Below are positions 54,701-62,574 of a stretch of DNA of 64,000 nt, piece after piece. The translations under genes were made by a program, and so were the position numbers. The notes beneath the pieces were generated by a model. It did not search any database. It was not told the DNA's origin and saw only the letters and a program-made list of their open reading frames with translations. Numbering within the stretch: position 1 is the first letter of the stretch; each line of letters starts with the position of its first letter. Source of the stretch: Pontiella sulfatireligans (GTDB taxonomy: Bacteria; Verrucomicrobiota; Kiritimatiellia; Kiritimatiellales; Pontiellaceae); assembly GCF_900890705.1 (NCBI RefSeq), contig NZ_CAAHFH010000001.1, positions 1,798,001 through 1,862,000 on the forward strand, read 5' to 3'.

Positions 54701-56015
54701 CGAGCACGTTGGTCCACCAGGCAAAGTGCTCGGCGGCATAGCCTTCTTTCCAAACATTGGAACCATCGTCCTCATTGGCCAGCTCCCACTCGGCGTTGCC
54801 CTTGTTGCCGATGTGGCAGTACATACCGTGACGGCTGATCTGCTCAACCCACCGATCAAGCAACTGGAAATACTCCGGATTGTTCTGCGGTGTATTCGGC
54901 GTCATCTTGTCCTGAAGAAAGCGGCCGATGTGCATGCGCACGTGGCCGAAGCCGGCCTTTTTAATTTCAATAACGTCCAGCTCGGGGATCGGATCCTTGT
55001 CCGAATCAGCCTCGACAATCAGACCGATTCCCATGGCATCAACATAGTCGAAATTGGTGATCGGATCGTCCGGAGGCGCAGTCAGCGTTCCGCCCTGTAG
55101 ACCGACCACTTCGGTGATGGCATCGCTAGAGGCATCGGAAACCGAAATCTGCACCCACTGGTTGGTGGGCGTGCGATAAAACCAGAGATCCTCGAGGAAT
55201 CCATAGGCGGTTGCTGCACTCCATTCCCCGGCGGAGGGTTCGACTGTTTGAAAGAGAAGCTTGTAGTTGCAGGTCGTGATATTCGTCGGAGATGAAACTT
55301 CGAGATGGATGTGGTCGGAGTCGACCAGCAAGGTGCCCGTCCGGTTGGTTCCCGCCCGGTCGGTTACGGTCAGCATCAGGTTCGAGACGGCGGGCGAAGA
55401 GACGCTTTCAACAGTCAGGCTTTCGAAGTTAAACGAATCTGTTCTAGCATCAGCAAGGTCACCCCCGGAAACCAGGCCGCGCAATGTCAGCGGGGATCCG
55501 GCCGTCAGCACCACGCCGGCAGAAAAGGTGTAATCGCCGGAATTTGTAACAGACGTTCCGTTCCATGAAATCTCGTACAAATCCAAGGCGGTGATCGCCT
55601 GAAAATCAAAGGCAATCAGTTCGACATCCGCATCAAAGCTCAGCGCAAGCGATTCGCTTGGATTGATGGAGTCGGAACGGCCGCCGTCGATGCCGATCCG
55701 GGATCCGGCATTCATGACTCCCGGGGTCGCTCCGTCCGCTTGTGTAATCTGTATCGCGGTCATTACCAGCCCGTCATCCGGACAGGTCAGGCTGGCGCCC
55801 GCGCCCGCCCCGTCAAACGTGCCGTTCCCTGAAGAGCCGGTGGCGCTGACCAGATTGGTATAATCCCCATTCCATTCAACCACGCGGGAGGCTCCTGCAT
55901 AGGGAAGGTCTGTCGTCAGGCCGCCAAACTGAATTTTCTCTGCCCAGACAAGGGATGGAAACAAAAGAAATACAGCTACGGTCTTTATTTTCCAATGTTT
56001 GGAACGATCCAGCAT
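51726..56015 (-). CDS. Giant modular secreted protein with GH5-like barrel, calcium repeats, LamG, Ig-like and DNRLRE domains
   Basis: 1429 residues from ATG 56015, which overlaps the upstream sulfatase by 31 bases; signal about 1-26. About 26-330 beta-rich domain; about 335-635 a clan-A-like barrel (GFGHVRMHIGRF, YHLFLETGGN near 454, YWFSDFHKNF, VPLIMSAVRPT near 567); about 643-820 thrombospondin type 3-like Asp-rich repeats (DPDGDQIS, DFDGDGMDNAWE); about 850-1030 LamG/concanavalin fold; about 1050-1135 putative Ig domain; about 1138-1285 DNRLRE-type domain (RDTYVQANKPGDNFGDDTGL); then the common C-terminal module with DADGDGLVNLLEYAFGGN. The NEP Glu position may be LETGGN, but no nucleophile Glu is seen at strand 8, so catalysis is doubtful. 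A polysaccharide-binding role is possible. Confidence 0.85.
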   Translation of the reverse strand: MLDRSKHWKIKTVAVFLLFPSLVWAEKIQFGGLTTDLPYAGASRVVEWNGDYTNLVSATGSSGNGTFDGAGAGASLTCPDDGLVMTAIQITQADGATPGVMNAGSRIGIDGGRSDSINPSESLALSFDADVELIAFDFQAITALDLYEISWNGTSVTNSGDYTFSAGVVLTAGSPLTLRGLVSGGDLADARTDSFNFESLTVESVSSPAVSNLMLTVTDRAGTNRTGTLLVDSDHIHLEVSSPTNITTCNYKLLFQTVEPSAGEWSAATAYGFLEDLWFYRTPTNQWVQISVSDASSDAITEVVGLQGGTLTAPPDDPITNFDYVDAMGIGLIVEADSDKDPIPELDVIEIKKAGFGHVRMHIGRFLQDKMTPNTPQNNPEYFQLLDRWVEQISRHGMYCHIGNKGNAEWELANEDDGSNVWKEGYAAEHFAWWTNVLDHCKFDSHRLAYHLFLETGGNSFMGDAASLDAFHDSVTKEVRLVDQGRMLICPPPSLNNVFRLVEMTFPYEDHDAGDGIDTSSGNYWFSDFHKNFAGGRGWVLDEDKQIVIDNLNEAKDWIAANNVPLIMSAVRPTDSNARHDEYIPHRIRFVENLYSLCDSADIPIRITWLSYNNYNFTQGLGWRPGMLPVLEAMNRSGTAVASDPDGDQISTDDEINLYGTNPYLADTDQDNILDTYECTMAAFDPLDPSDGDPMADLGIMADFDGDGMDNAWELLMAVKWGDDPLTTTHLFDPLDPADALQDAENDGVTNIWERILRINARDDISYKDNDATYDWDKDGTDNLTEIIAQTWPMEDDKLEFDSDYDTVGGDVDTMPYIHDQGHVVGYTYGTGLSDISSQGSDNDGVLTGGATVSNGIALLDGVDDFIDIPTTDLGSSTNRSVSLHFWSAQSHGTQVLYKEGGADSGMSIYLSGITLWAGVWNQPQETFVQLGTILPQQWYSVAASFESGSLSCYFYNGNSRLVSTNLTTSVLSIGDAAFRAALGGSADATRIWSGSESTIVSDACFSGHLDDSHIYNRVLAEGEASLLARNDLYPARQPVLPATLPYFTVDSIEADAVVGEAFSSALTAYAMDPNDDPLTFLKLSGSAWLNVSSNGVLSGTPGTTNVGVNRFIVQVADSVHGSDTATLEIEVLNLAAPIPFNANDRDTYVQANKPGDNFGDDTGLTMRNSSSGFARVPYLQFVVSGLTNPVGKAVLKLRSDDSSAPVKVYAVVDNNWTESSLVWSNRPTFGVEIGEGTAVAGSWFEIDITGYVSSNGTWSVALDEQDNLVTKLISSEGGSAPVLEIRTVLPMLGNFYEQWGAENGLVSSNSSYDIDADGDGLVNLLEYAFGGNPTTGAEMPPIIPTGKLVANGGSNVVDYIYRRRADAVARGLSYRVETATDLVSNVWNTNGYIELPAAWLEPGFESVTNRMDTISDMRFIRLKIEATE

Positions 56016-57574
56016 AACTGTTTCCACCATTCTTCACCATCGTTTTTCTGTTTTGCACCGGGGGTGCTGCGGCCATCCTGCACGAGTTTCGTGATCGTTG
56101 CCGTCAGCTGCTCGACCTTTTCGGGATTGGATTTGAACAGGTTTTTCTGTTCACCGATATCGTCCGCCAGATTGTAGAGCTTGTAGGCGTTGGCATTTTT
56201 GGAAAAGCAGAGCTTCCAGCCGCCCTGACGGATGGCGAGATAACCGCCAAAGTCGCGGCTGACCAGTGTGTCGCGTACCGGAGTGGTACTGCCCTTCAGA
56301 GCGGAGAGAAAACTAAAGCTGTCTTCGGCCGTGTTGTCAGGGATTTCCGAACCTGTAATTTCCGCGCAGGTGGCAAAGAAATCGTTCAGGCAAATCATCA
56401 CATCACTTCGGCTTCCCGCGTCTACCACGCCGGGCCACGTGGCAATGAACGGAACACGGTGGCCGCCTTCAAGCAAACGACCCTTGCAGCCGTTGTAGAT
56501 ATAGCTCGGATTATGCCCGTATTGTTCTTTTTGCGCATCGGGAAAGGCTTTCGGCGAATAGCCGTTGTCGGTGGTGAAAATCAGCAGGGTATTTTCCAAC
56601 TGTCCGCTGGCTTTCAGCGCCTTGACCACCTCGCCGACGGCCCAGTCGACCTCCTGCACAAAGTCGCCATAGGTACCTGCCTGACTTTTTCCTTTGAACT
56701 GTTCATTGGGAACCACAGGCGTATGCGGCGCCGTAAGCGGCATGTAGACGAAAAACGGCTTTTCGCTCGTGTAGTCATCGATGTACCGGGCGGCATGGCG
56801 TGCAATTTCCGGCAAGGCGTCAGTGGGCTTAACCCCTGTGCCGGCCAGTCCGGGGCGCCACGAGGCTTTAGGATATTTATTGCTGATTTTCTTCAGTTCT
56901 TCGGCAGGCACCTTGTTGCTGCGCGCCTCCACGACTTCCGCCGGCTCGGGAACCAGTTTACCGCTGTGCTTGATCAATTCCGTATAGTGCAGGCGATCAT
57001 TTTCAATGAACGCATACGGTGCCATATCCCATGACGCGGCCGTTCCGAAGAAATAATCAAATCCAAGATGAGTCGGCCCCAACTGGATCGGCGCAGCGAA
57101 ATCGATTTTCAATTCGGCTTCATCCTCGTCCGGTTTGAGTTCCGTGAATACGGATCCGTCCTTTTTGGTCCAGGTGATGCCTAAATGCCACTTGCCGAAC
57201 ATCGCCGTATTGTAGCCTTTCTCTTTGAGCAGCGAGGCCACGGTTTTCCGATCCCTGGAAACCAGGCACGGGCTGTAACCGCTCAGCACCCGTTCTTTAA
57301 GGCGGCTACGCCAGCTGTAGCGGCCCGTCATCAGTCCATAGCGGGTGGGCGTGCAAACCGCCGACGAGGTATGCGCATCGGTAAAATTCATGCCGGCAGA
57401 AACAAGGGCGTCCAGATTGGGTGTTTTAACTTTTGCTTCCGGGTTGAGGGAGGCGACATCCCCCACGCCCATGTCGTCCGCCAGAATGAATACAATATTA
57501 GGCGCGGCTTGTGCCAACATCATCCCCATCAATAAAAAAACAAAGCTTCCCGCAATCCTATATCTAAATGACAT
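55985..57574 (-). CDS. Type I formylglycine sulfatase, first gene of a nine-gene operon
   Basis: 529 residues from ATG 57574, the start with GGGA upstream and a proper signal (MSFRYRIAGSFVFLLMGMMLAQA); the longer frame runs into a terminator hairpin and the PEP-CTERM gene. LADDMGVGDVASLNPEAKV, formylglycine Cys74 in AVCTPTRYGLMTGRYSWRS, MFGKWHLG, and TTDNGYSPKAFPDA. Paralogue of the sulfatase at 40910-42409 but about 30 residues longer in the middle. Everything from here to 40910 is on the minus strand with gaps of 15 bases or less, or with overlaps. Confidence 0.93.
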   Translation of the reverse strand: MSFRYRIAGSFVFLLMGMMLAQAAPNIVFILADDMGVGDVASLNPEAKVKTPNLDALVSAGMNFTDAHTSSAVCTPTRYGLMTGRYSWRSRLKERVLSGYSPCLVSRDRKTVASLLKEKGYNTAMFGKWHLGITWTKKDGSVFTELKPDEDEAELKIDFAAPIQLGPTHLGFDYFFGTAASWDMAPYAFIENDRLHYTELIKHSGKLVPEPAEVVEARSNKVPAEELKKISNKYPKASWRPGLAGTGVKPTDALPEIARHAARYIDDYTSEKPFFVYMPLTAPHTPVVPNEQFKGKSQAGTYGDFVQEVDWAVGEVVKALKASGQLENTLLIFTTDNGYSPKAFPDAQKEQYGHNPSYIYNGCKGRLLEGGHRVPFIATWPGVVDAGSRSDVMICLNDFFATCAEITGSEIPDNTAEDSFSFLSALKGSTTPVRDTLVSRDFGGYLAIRQGGWKLCFSKNANAYKLYNLADDIGEQKNLFKSNPEKVEQLTATITKLVQDGRSTPGAKQKNDGEEWWKQLCWIVPNIGK

Positions 57575-57596
57575 ATCAAAATTCCCGTTGCTTAAT

Positions 57597-57636
57597 AAAA
57601 ACATGGGCCTTGGCTGGGTTTCTCCAGCCTCGGCCC
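57597..57636 (-). terminator. Rho-independent terminator of the PEP-CTERM gene
   Basis: Minus strand: GGGCCGAGGCTGG, short AGAAA-type loop, CCAGCCAAGGCCC, then ATGTTTTT. A 13-bp stem with one mismatch region. It lies 30 bases after the PEP-CTERM stop and just before the sulfatase start. Confidence 0.85.
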
Positions 57637-57665
57637 AAATATGCGATACCTTGCTATGGCTTGCC

Positions 57666-58835
57666 CTACATCCTGAATGCCCTGCGAACGAACAGCAGGG
57701 TCGCGCCCATCGCAGCGACCAGCCCCAACGTGGCGGGTTCCGGAATAACGGTGTAAACCGAGGTATTGCTTCCATCAAATTTTGAGACCAGCAAATTGTC
57801 ACCGGTACCAAATACCTGATCGTAGTCCGTTCCTAAATCAAGCGTATTGATGTCCACAATCCCACCACTCCCGGTTAACGTCCCCGCAGCGACAAGAGTC
57901 GCTACATCGGCCGTGTGGTCGCCTTCCCATACCAGCAGCCCGTCGGCCGAGAAGCTCATATTGGTGAAGCCCGAAAGCGAAGCAGCAGACAGCAGCGACA
58001 GGGTTCCCGACGCGCCGATTGAGATGTTGTCGGCGTTCACGGTACCGCCGTTAAGATTCGCGGCACCCGTTAGTCCTGCCGAACCACCCACGTTGAGTTG
58101 CCCGACCGTAAGCAGTCCATCCGCATCGACCGTCAAGGTTCCGCTGCCGGTGTTCATTCCACCAACCCGTGCCCGGTCTGCCGTCACGGAACCGCCGGAA
58201 AGAACTGCGGTGCCGGTTCCATACATGCCGACAGATAAATCGCCGCCAATAATTGCTGTGCCCGCGGTGATACCGAAGTGCCCGGAATTGTCCGGCGCTG
58301 AGAAGGAAGCGATCATGAAATCGGCGGCGACACTCATATTTCCGCCACTCATATTGAGTTCCCCCCGCGAGCCCGAGTTTCTTCCAAGATCCAGATCGAT
58401 GCTCGAGGTAAAACTGCCTGAATCCAGATTGATGATGCCCGTTCCTGAATAGCCAATTGCGGCATTTCCCGACGCATAGGAAACCGCCCCGCCATCAATA
58501 TTCAGGATGGAAGTGGTGCTTGCTGCATTCGCCAGGCGCAATTGACTGAAACCGATTGACCCGCCGGTCGCCACATTAATCGTGTCGGTTCCACTCCCTG
58601 CCACATCGCCCGTTTGCGTCTTGGCAAAGGTGCCGACATCCGAATCGATCGTGGCGACCGCGTTGCCGCCATTAAATTCAACCAAATCGCCGGCAGCGGG
58701 AATGCTGCCTCCAACCCAGTTCGCCCCGTTCGTCCAATTTCCAGTAGCCCCCGCAGCCCAATCAACGTTAGCCACCGACGTGTCGGCCAGGCCGAGCACC
58801 GCGATTGCCAGAACCGCGCCTGTTATTTTATTCAT
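57666..58835 (-). CDS. PEP-CTERM sorted, beta-helix-like secreted protein
   Basis: 389 residues; signal MNKITGAVLAIAVLGLADTSVA; start supported by AAGGAAAATAAA. The body is low in charge and built of irregular Gly/Asn/Thr repeats (GYSGTGIINLDSGSF, GGSVTADRARVGG, LNGGTVNADNISIGASG) typical of right-handed beta-helix or autotransporter-associated strands. The end, VIPEPATLGLVAAMGATL then LFVRRAFRM, is a full PEP-CTERM signal: PEP motif, hydrophobic segment and basic tail, cleaved by exosortase in known systems. It is the only such protein in the window. Possible role in extracellular matrix or substrate attachment (inference). Flanked by terminators, so monocistronic. Confidence 0.9.
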   Translation of the reverse strand: MNKITGAVLAIAVLGLADTSVANVDWAAGATGNWTNGANWVGGSIPAAGDLVEFNGGNAVATIDSDVGTFAKTQTGDVAGSGTDTINVATGGSIGFSQLRLANAASTTSILNIDGGAVSYASGNAAIGYSGTGIINLDSGSFTSSIDLDLGRNSGSRGELNMSGGNMSVAADFMIASFSAPDNSGHFGITAGTAIIGGDLSVGMYGTGTAVLSGGSVTADRARVGGMNTGSGTLTVDADGLLTVGQLNVGGSAGLTGAANLNGGTVNADNISIGASGTLSLLSAASLSGFTNMSFSADGLLVWEGDHTADVATLVAAGTLTGSGGIVDINTLDLGTDYDQVFGTGDNLLVSKFDGSNTSVYTVIPEPATLGLVAAMGATLLFVRRAFRM

Positions 58836-58910
58836 TTTATTTTCCTTGTTTTTTCATCGAACCAACCGAGAAAACCTATCTCTCCGATCTGCCGATCCGA
58901 CCCTATATTT

Positions 58911-58952
58911 AAAAAAAGTGTACGACGAAAGTTCCAGTGATTGGAACTTTCG
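58911..58952 (-). terminator. Rho-independent terminator
   Basis: Minus strand: CGAAAGTTCCA, loop ATCAC, TGGAACTTTCG, then TCGTACACTTTTTTT. A perfect 11-bp stem and seven U, 10 bases after the stop of the 58963 gene. Confidence 0.88.
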
Positions 58953-58962
58953 CCGTTTGGAC

Positions 58963-61900
58963 CTACTCGGTGATTTGCAGGCCGATGAACTTCACGTCCA
59001 AGTCGATAGGAATCAGGTTGGTTACCGCATCCAATCCCAGACCGGGGTTGTTCGGATTCCATGGGCCTGCTCCATCTTCCACGGCATCCGTGGCTTCAGA
59101 GAAGGGAATATAGACCAGATTGTCGGTGTCCAATACCGTGTAGACCGGACGAGGTTCGCTATCCAGTCGCGGATAGACATAGACCAGATTGGTTCCGGTT
59201 TCATCCACTCCCAACATTAGATCCTGCTTACCGTTGTCCGCGGGATCACTCGGATCACCCATGGTTCCCCACTCATGTACGTTAACGACACCGTCGTTAT
59301 CCGGGTCGGCATTGGCTTCGGCATCGGCATTGTAGATATTGAATCCATCGGTCCATAGCTGGAGCGACGTAGGTTGCTCGCCGGCGCTGACGCCAAACGA
59401 TTCAACATGAACATAGATACCCAGCTCTGAGAAATATCCTACCGCCTGTATATCATTGAATGCCGGTGCGGTCCCAAATGAGTTGCCCACTACCGTCATC
59501 ATATTTGTCGTCGTAGCTGTGGCCAGCGTGAGTGTGGTCCACAACTCCTCCGAAATATCAGAAATGACAAGCGGCACCTTATCACTGATAGAGGTCTGAC
59601 TGATATACCAGATCGAACCATTCCGGATTGCGGCATGCAATGCGCCTCCGCCCCACCCGGTAGAATCTTCAACTTCAGCGGAATAGGAAGCCACAACGCC
59701 ACTGAAGTCCTGGATTTCCTCGAACCAGCAGAGTACAGACAGCGTTGAACCCGCATCGGCTTTTTTGGTACGGAGTCGAATGTAATCTAACGGGGCGGTC
59801 TGGTCGATTCGCCAGTTTTGATAATCAACATCCAAATCCGTAGACTGTTTAAATATCTGCGAAATAGACGCCAACGGGGGTACCGCATTCGTGTCATACG
59901 TCAAGAGTCCATGATACCAGCTTGCTTCACGGAAAAGAATCGCATCGCTAGATACCGGAATAGATATATCTGTGGCTTCATCCCCGTTCACATCAGCAGT
60001 CACGGCCAGTCCTGTTGGGCCCCAGCCTTTGACAATAACCGCCAAAGGACGAACCGGAACGATGTCAGACAACGCTTCCGCCGGAACGGTCGGATATACC
60101 GAAGCCACTTTGTAGAAATAGGTGGTTCCGTTAGACAGTCCATCGGAATCCGTGTAGTCCAGCTCGGCTATGTTGGTCAGCAGTCCGTATGGCCCGTCAA
60201 TATCCAACGCTTTATATACGTTATAGCTGCTGGCTTCCAAAGCGGCTTGCCAGGTAAGGATCGCTGAAAAGTTTCCGCCTTCTCCAAATACAATCGGTGC
60301 AACCGGAGTCGGCTGAACGTCATCTGCCTTGATCAGACTGAATGAATCGATGGCAACACTCTTGACGCTGGTAGGAATCGCGGTGCCAGTTCCCTGATCC
60401 GATTTACCTTGATCAGCATCTTCGCCAATACCCATGCCGAAATACATGAAATCAGCACCGTAGGCATCCGTGGATCCGTTATAGGCATCCTGTACGGTAG
60501 TCGCGTTGGTGTAGGATCCTATGATCATCTCCGCCACGGCCGTGTAGGTATTGGTGATCGATGATTTACGAATGGTCCAGTTAATCGTAATCGGATCGGT
60601 CACAGCATCCGGACCGTTGGTGGCATCGTTTCCGTCATTCTCCCAGTTTGGATCCCAGCCTGCAACGTCACGCGCCGCTTCAAGAATACGAGTATTGTTA
60701 GACTGATTAAAGGTCAGATCGATGCGCCCGGAAGCCTGCGTTCGAACATAGAAGAAAATGTCATTTTTATCGGCATTATCCAATCCCGAATCTGGATCGG
60801 CGGTCAGGCCGAATTTAAACAGTTCGCCACCGGAAAGACCCGCGACATCATTGGTTCCCGTAAACGAACCCACCACATTGGTGCCTGATTCATCATAGAC
60901 ATCAAAAGTGCTGATCACTTCCTGCCCGGGTGTTGCCGGAGCCTTGAGCTGGAAGGTGATCGATCCCGTCCACTCATCGCCCACGTTGTTGGACATGATG
61001 GTGTTGTAGTACACGTCATTGGCCAACGTATTGTCGAAGTTGTTGGTATAGGCTTCGGAATCCGCGAATCCGGAACCAGCAGCATCGGTGATCGCGAATA
61101 CCGGAGAAGTTCCTAGAGAGGCATCCTTCCAACGGTTCTGACCGTCGATATTTCCATCGGCATAGGCAGGGGCATCGGAAGCGGAGAAGTCCGTATCTAC
61201 AATCAATCCGGTTGCTGCTGACTGCGGCTCAGCAGAGACTTCCGCAGAATCCGCATCGGTTGCTCCCGTTGCGCTGGCCCGCACGAAATAATAATAGGTC
61301 GTGTTGTTAAGAGCAGTTGTATCCACGAAGGAGGTGCCGTTCGTGGTTCCAATCGCTGGATCCAGAAAGCTTCCAGACGTTGTTGAGCGGAAAACCTGAT
61401 AGCTTGTGGCCTCTAAAGAGGCGGTCCAGCTGAGATCAACCAGATTATTGCCGCCATTGGCGGTCAGCACCGGAGATTCGAGAACCGGCGCATTGCCGCT
61501 GGTTTGATCGACGCTCATAGAGTCAATGGCGATATCGATCAAAGGGGCGGTTCCCCCGTCATCCGCATCGCGATCATGCCCCATGGCCAGTGTCATACTC
61601 ACAGCATCATAGGCATTGCTTTTCACCATCGTGTTAATGTTTATGGACGGATCAAATACGGAGAACGCACCGGTATTCTTGTTGGACAAGACGGCAACCG
61701 CGGAATAGGTATCGGCAATACGTGTTTTACGCAACGTCCAAGTGAGGCTTAATGGATCGGTTTCAAAATCTGCGGTAACATTATTCGTATCCAGAAGCTG
61801 AGGATCCCATCCAATTGCTTCGTCGCTTAGCTCTCCGAGAGTCTGATAGTTTCCTCTTTTGCTGAGCGTCACCTGCGTATTCCCATTATTTTTATAGCGC

Positions 61901-62319
61901 AAGTGAATGGTGATATCTTCGTCATCGCCAGAATCCAACGCATTGGTTGCTGCAGCGGTCAATCCGATATCAAAAAAGTCATGGGCACCCCCCAAAAGGG
62001 CGATATTGGTTCCGGGACTTGCGGTTGTGGACAATGAAAAATCCATCACGCCTACCCATTCGTCATCTTCCGCATTTCCAAGGGTTGCAGGATGATAGAC
62101 ATAATTCCCATTGGTCATATCGAAACTGCCGGCATAAGGCGCGGTATCCGCCACCCCGCCGCTCATATAGAAGGCCTCTGCGCCGGTTTCCGGCATCGAT
62201 GTCCAAGCCGAGTTCAATGTAATATTTCCCTCTGTATAGTCAGAGAAGTCTGTATTAATCAAACCTGATGCTCCGGATATCATTCCCGCACATAGTATAA
62301 TTGGTAACAACCGCTTCAT
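58963..62319 (-). CDS. Large secreted protein with tandem LamG-like and fibronectin type III units
   Basis: 1118 residues; signal about 1-19; very strong GGAGGAGAGAAC ribosome site. Two units repeat: a beta-sandwich (about 20-275: EDDEWVGVMDFSLSTTASPG; about 375-665: VGDEWTGSITFQLKAPATPG) each followed by an FN3 domain (SWTASLEATSYQVFRSTT; TWQAALEASSYNVYKALD). Another beta domain spans about 775-1000, then a calcium-type repeat (ADPDNDGVVNVHEWG) and the common C-terminal module ending VTNLIPIDLDVKFIGLQITE. No catalytic motif. Similar proteins are often surface or matrix components; here it may bind or hold the polysaccharide. Own promoter and terminator. Confidence 0.82.
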   Translation of the reverse strand: MKRLLPIILCAGMISGASGLINTDFSDYTEGNITLNSAWTSMPETGAEAFYMSGGVADTAPYAGSFDMTNGNYVYHPATLGNAEDDEWVGVMDFSLSTTASPGTNIALLGGAHDFFDIGLTAAATNALDSGDDEDITIHLRYKNNGNTQVTLSKRGNYQTLGELSDEAIGWDPQLLDTNNVTADFETDPLSLTWTLRKTRIADTYSAVAVLSNKNTGAFSVFDPSININTMVKSNAYDAVSMTLAMGHDRDADDGGTAPLIDIAIDSMSVDQTSGNAPVLESPVLTANGGNNLVDLSWTASLEATSYQVFRSTTSGSFLDPAIGTTNGTSFVDTTALNNTTYYYFVRASATGATDADSAEVSAEPQSAATGLIVDTDFSASDAPAYADGNIDGQNRWKDASLGTSPVFAITDAAGSGFADSEAYTNNFDNTLANDVYYNTIMSNNVGDEWTGSITFQLKAPATPGQEVISTFDVYDESGTNVVGSFTGTNDVAGLSGGELFKFGLTADPDSGLDNADKNDIFFYVRTQASGRIDLTFNQSNNTRILEAARDVAGWDPNWENDGNDATNGPDAVTDPITINWTIRKSSITNTYTAVAEMIIGSYTNATTVQDAYNGSTDAYGADFMYFGMGIGEDADQGKSDQGTGTAIPTSVKSVAIDSFSLIKADDVQPTPVAPIVFGEGGNFSAILTWQAALEASSYNVYKALDIDGPYGLLTNIAELDYTDSDGLSNGTTYFYKVASVYPTVPAEALSDIVPVRPLAVIVKGWGPTGLAVTADVNGDEATDISIPVSSDAILFREASWYHGLLTYDTNAVPPLASISQIFKQSTDLDVDYQNWRIDQTAPLDYIRLRTKKADAGSTLSVLCWFEEIQDFSGVVASYSAEVEDSTGWGGGALHAAIRNGSIWYISQTSISDKVPLVISDISEELWTTLTLATATTTNMMTVVGNSFGTAPAFNDIQAVGYFSELGIYVHVESFGVSAGEQPTSLQLWTDGFNIYNADAEANADPDNDGVVNVHEWGTMGDPSDPADNGKQDLMLGVDETGTNLVYVYPRLDSEPRPVYTVLDTDNLVYIPFSEATDAVEDGAGPWNPNNPGLGLDAVTNLIPIDLDVKFIGLQITE

Positions 62320-62461
62320 GTTCTCTCCTCCTGTTAGGATTATCTAGTTATGCCATACTTTCCTAGTGACAATTTATTGACGTGGGTGGAAGTGATATAA
62401 TGGACACGCTAAGCATGGTTTTTTTTGTTTTATGGACTCATTCAGTCTAAAACCCCGCTTT

Positions 62462-62480
62462 TGTTATATATTTGTTATAC
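62462..62480. promoter_or_regulatory. TGTTATAT direct repeat (11-bp period) in the divergent region
   Basis: TGTTATAT at 62462-62469 and TGTTATAC at 62473-62480. The 255-base gap (62320-62574) separates the minus-strand 58963 gene from the plus-strand ECF sigma gene. The site is about 95 bases before the sigma start and 143 bases before the other start. Its orientation relative to the minus-strand gene matches the sites at 12216 and 37140. Which gene it serves is open. Confidence 0.5.
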
Positions 62481-62574
62481 TTCCCGTATGTTTTTTGATA
62501 CTCCTGCTTTCATTTGGGACTACAACCACCTGACAGCTCACTCATTTCCGTGTATGGTTCAGATATCAAAAATT

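Noticed and set aside
57575-57811. Longer N-terminus for the sulfatase at 55985
   Set aside because: It would translate through the PEP-CTERM terminator hairpin and the end of that gene; the signal peptide and ribosome site support ATG 57574.
62425-62574. Longer N-terminus for the ECF sigma factor
   Set aside because: The extra 50 codons span the promoter-like AT-rich tract and the TGTTATAT repeat and show no sigma-factor similarity.
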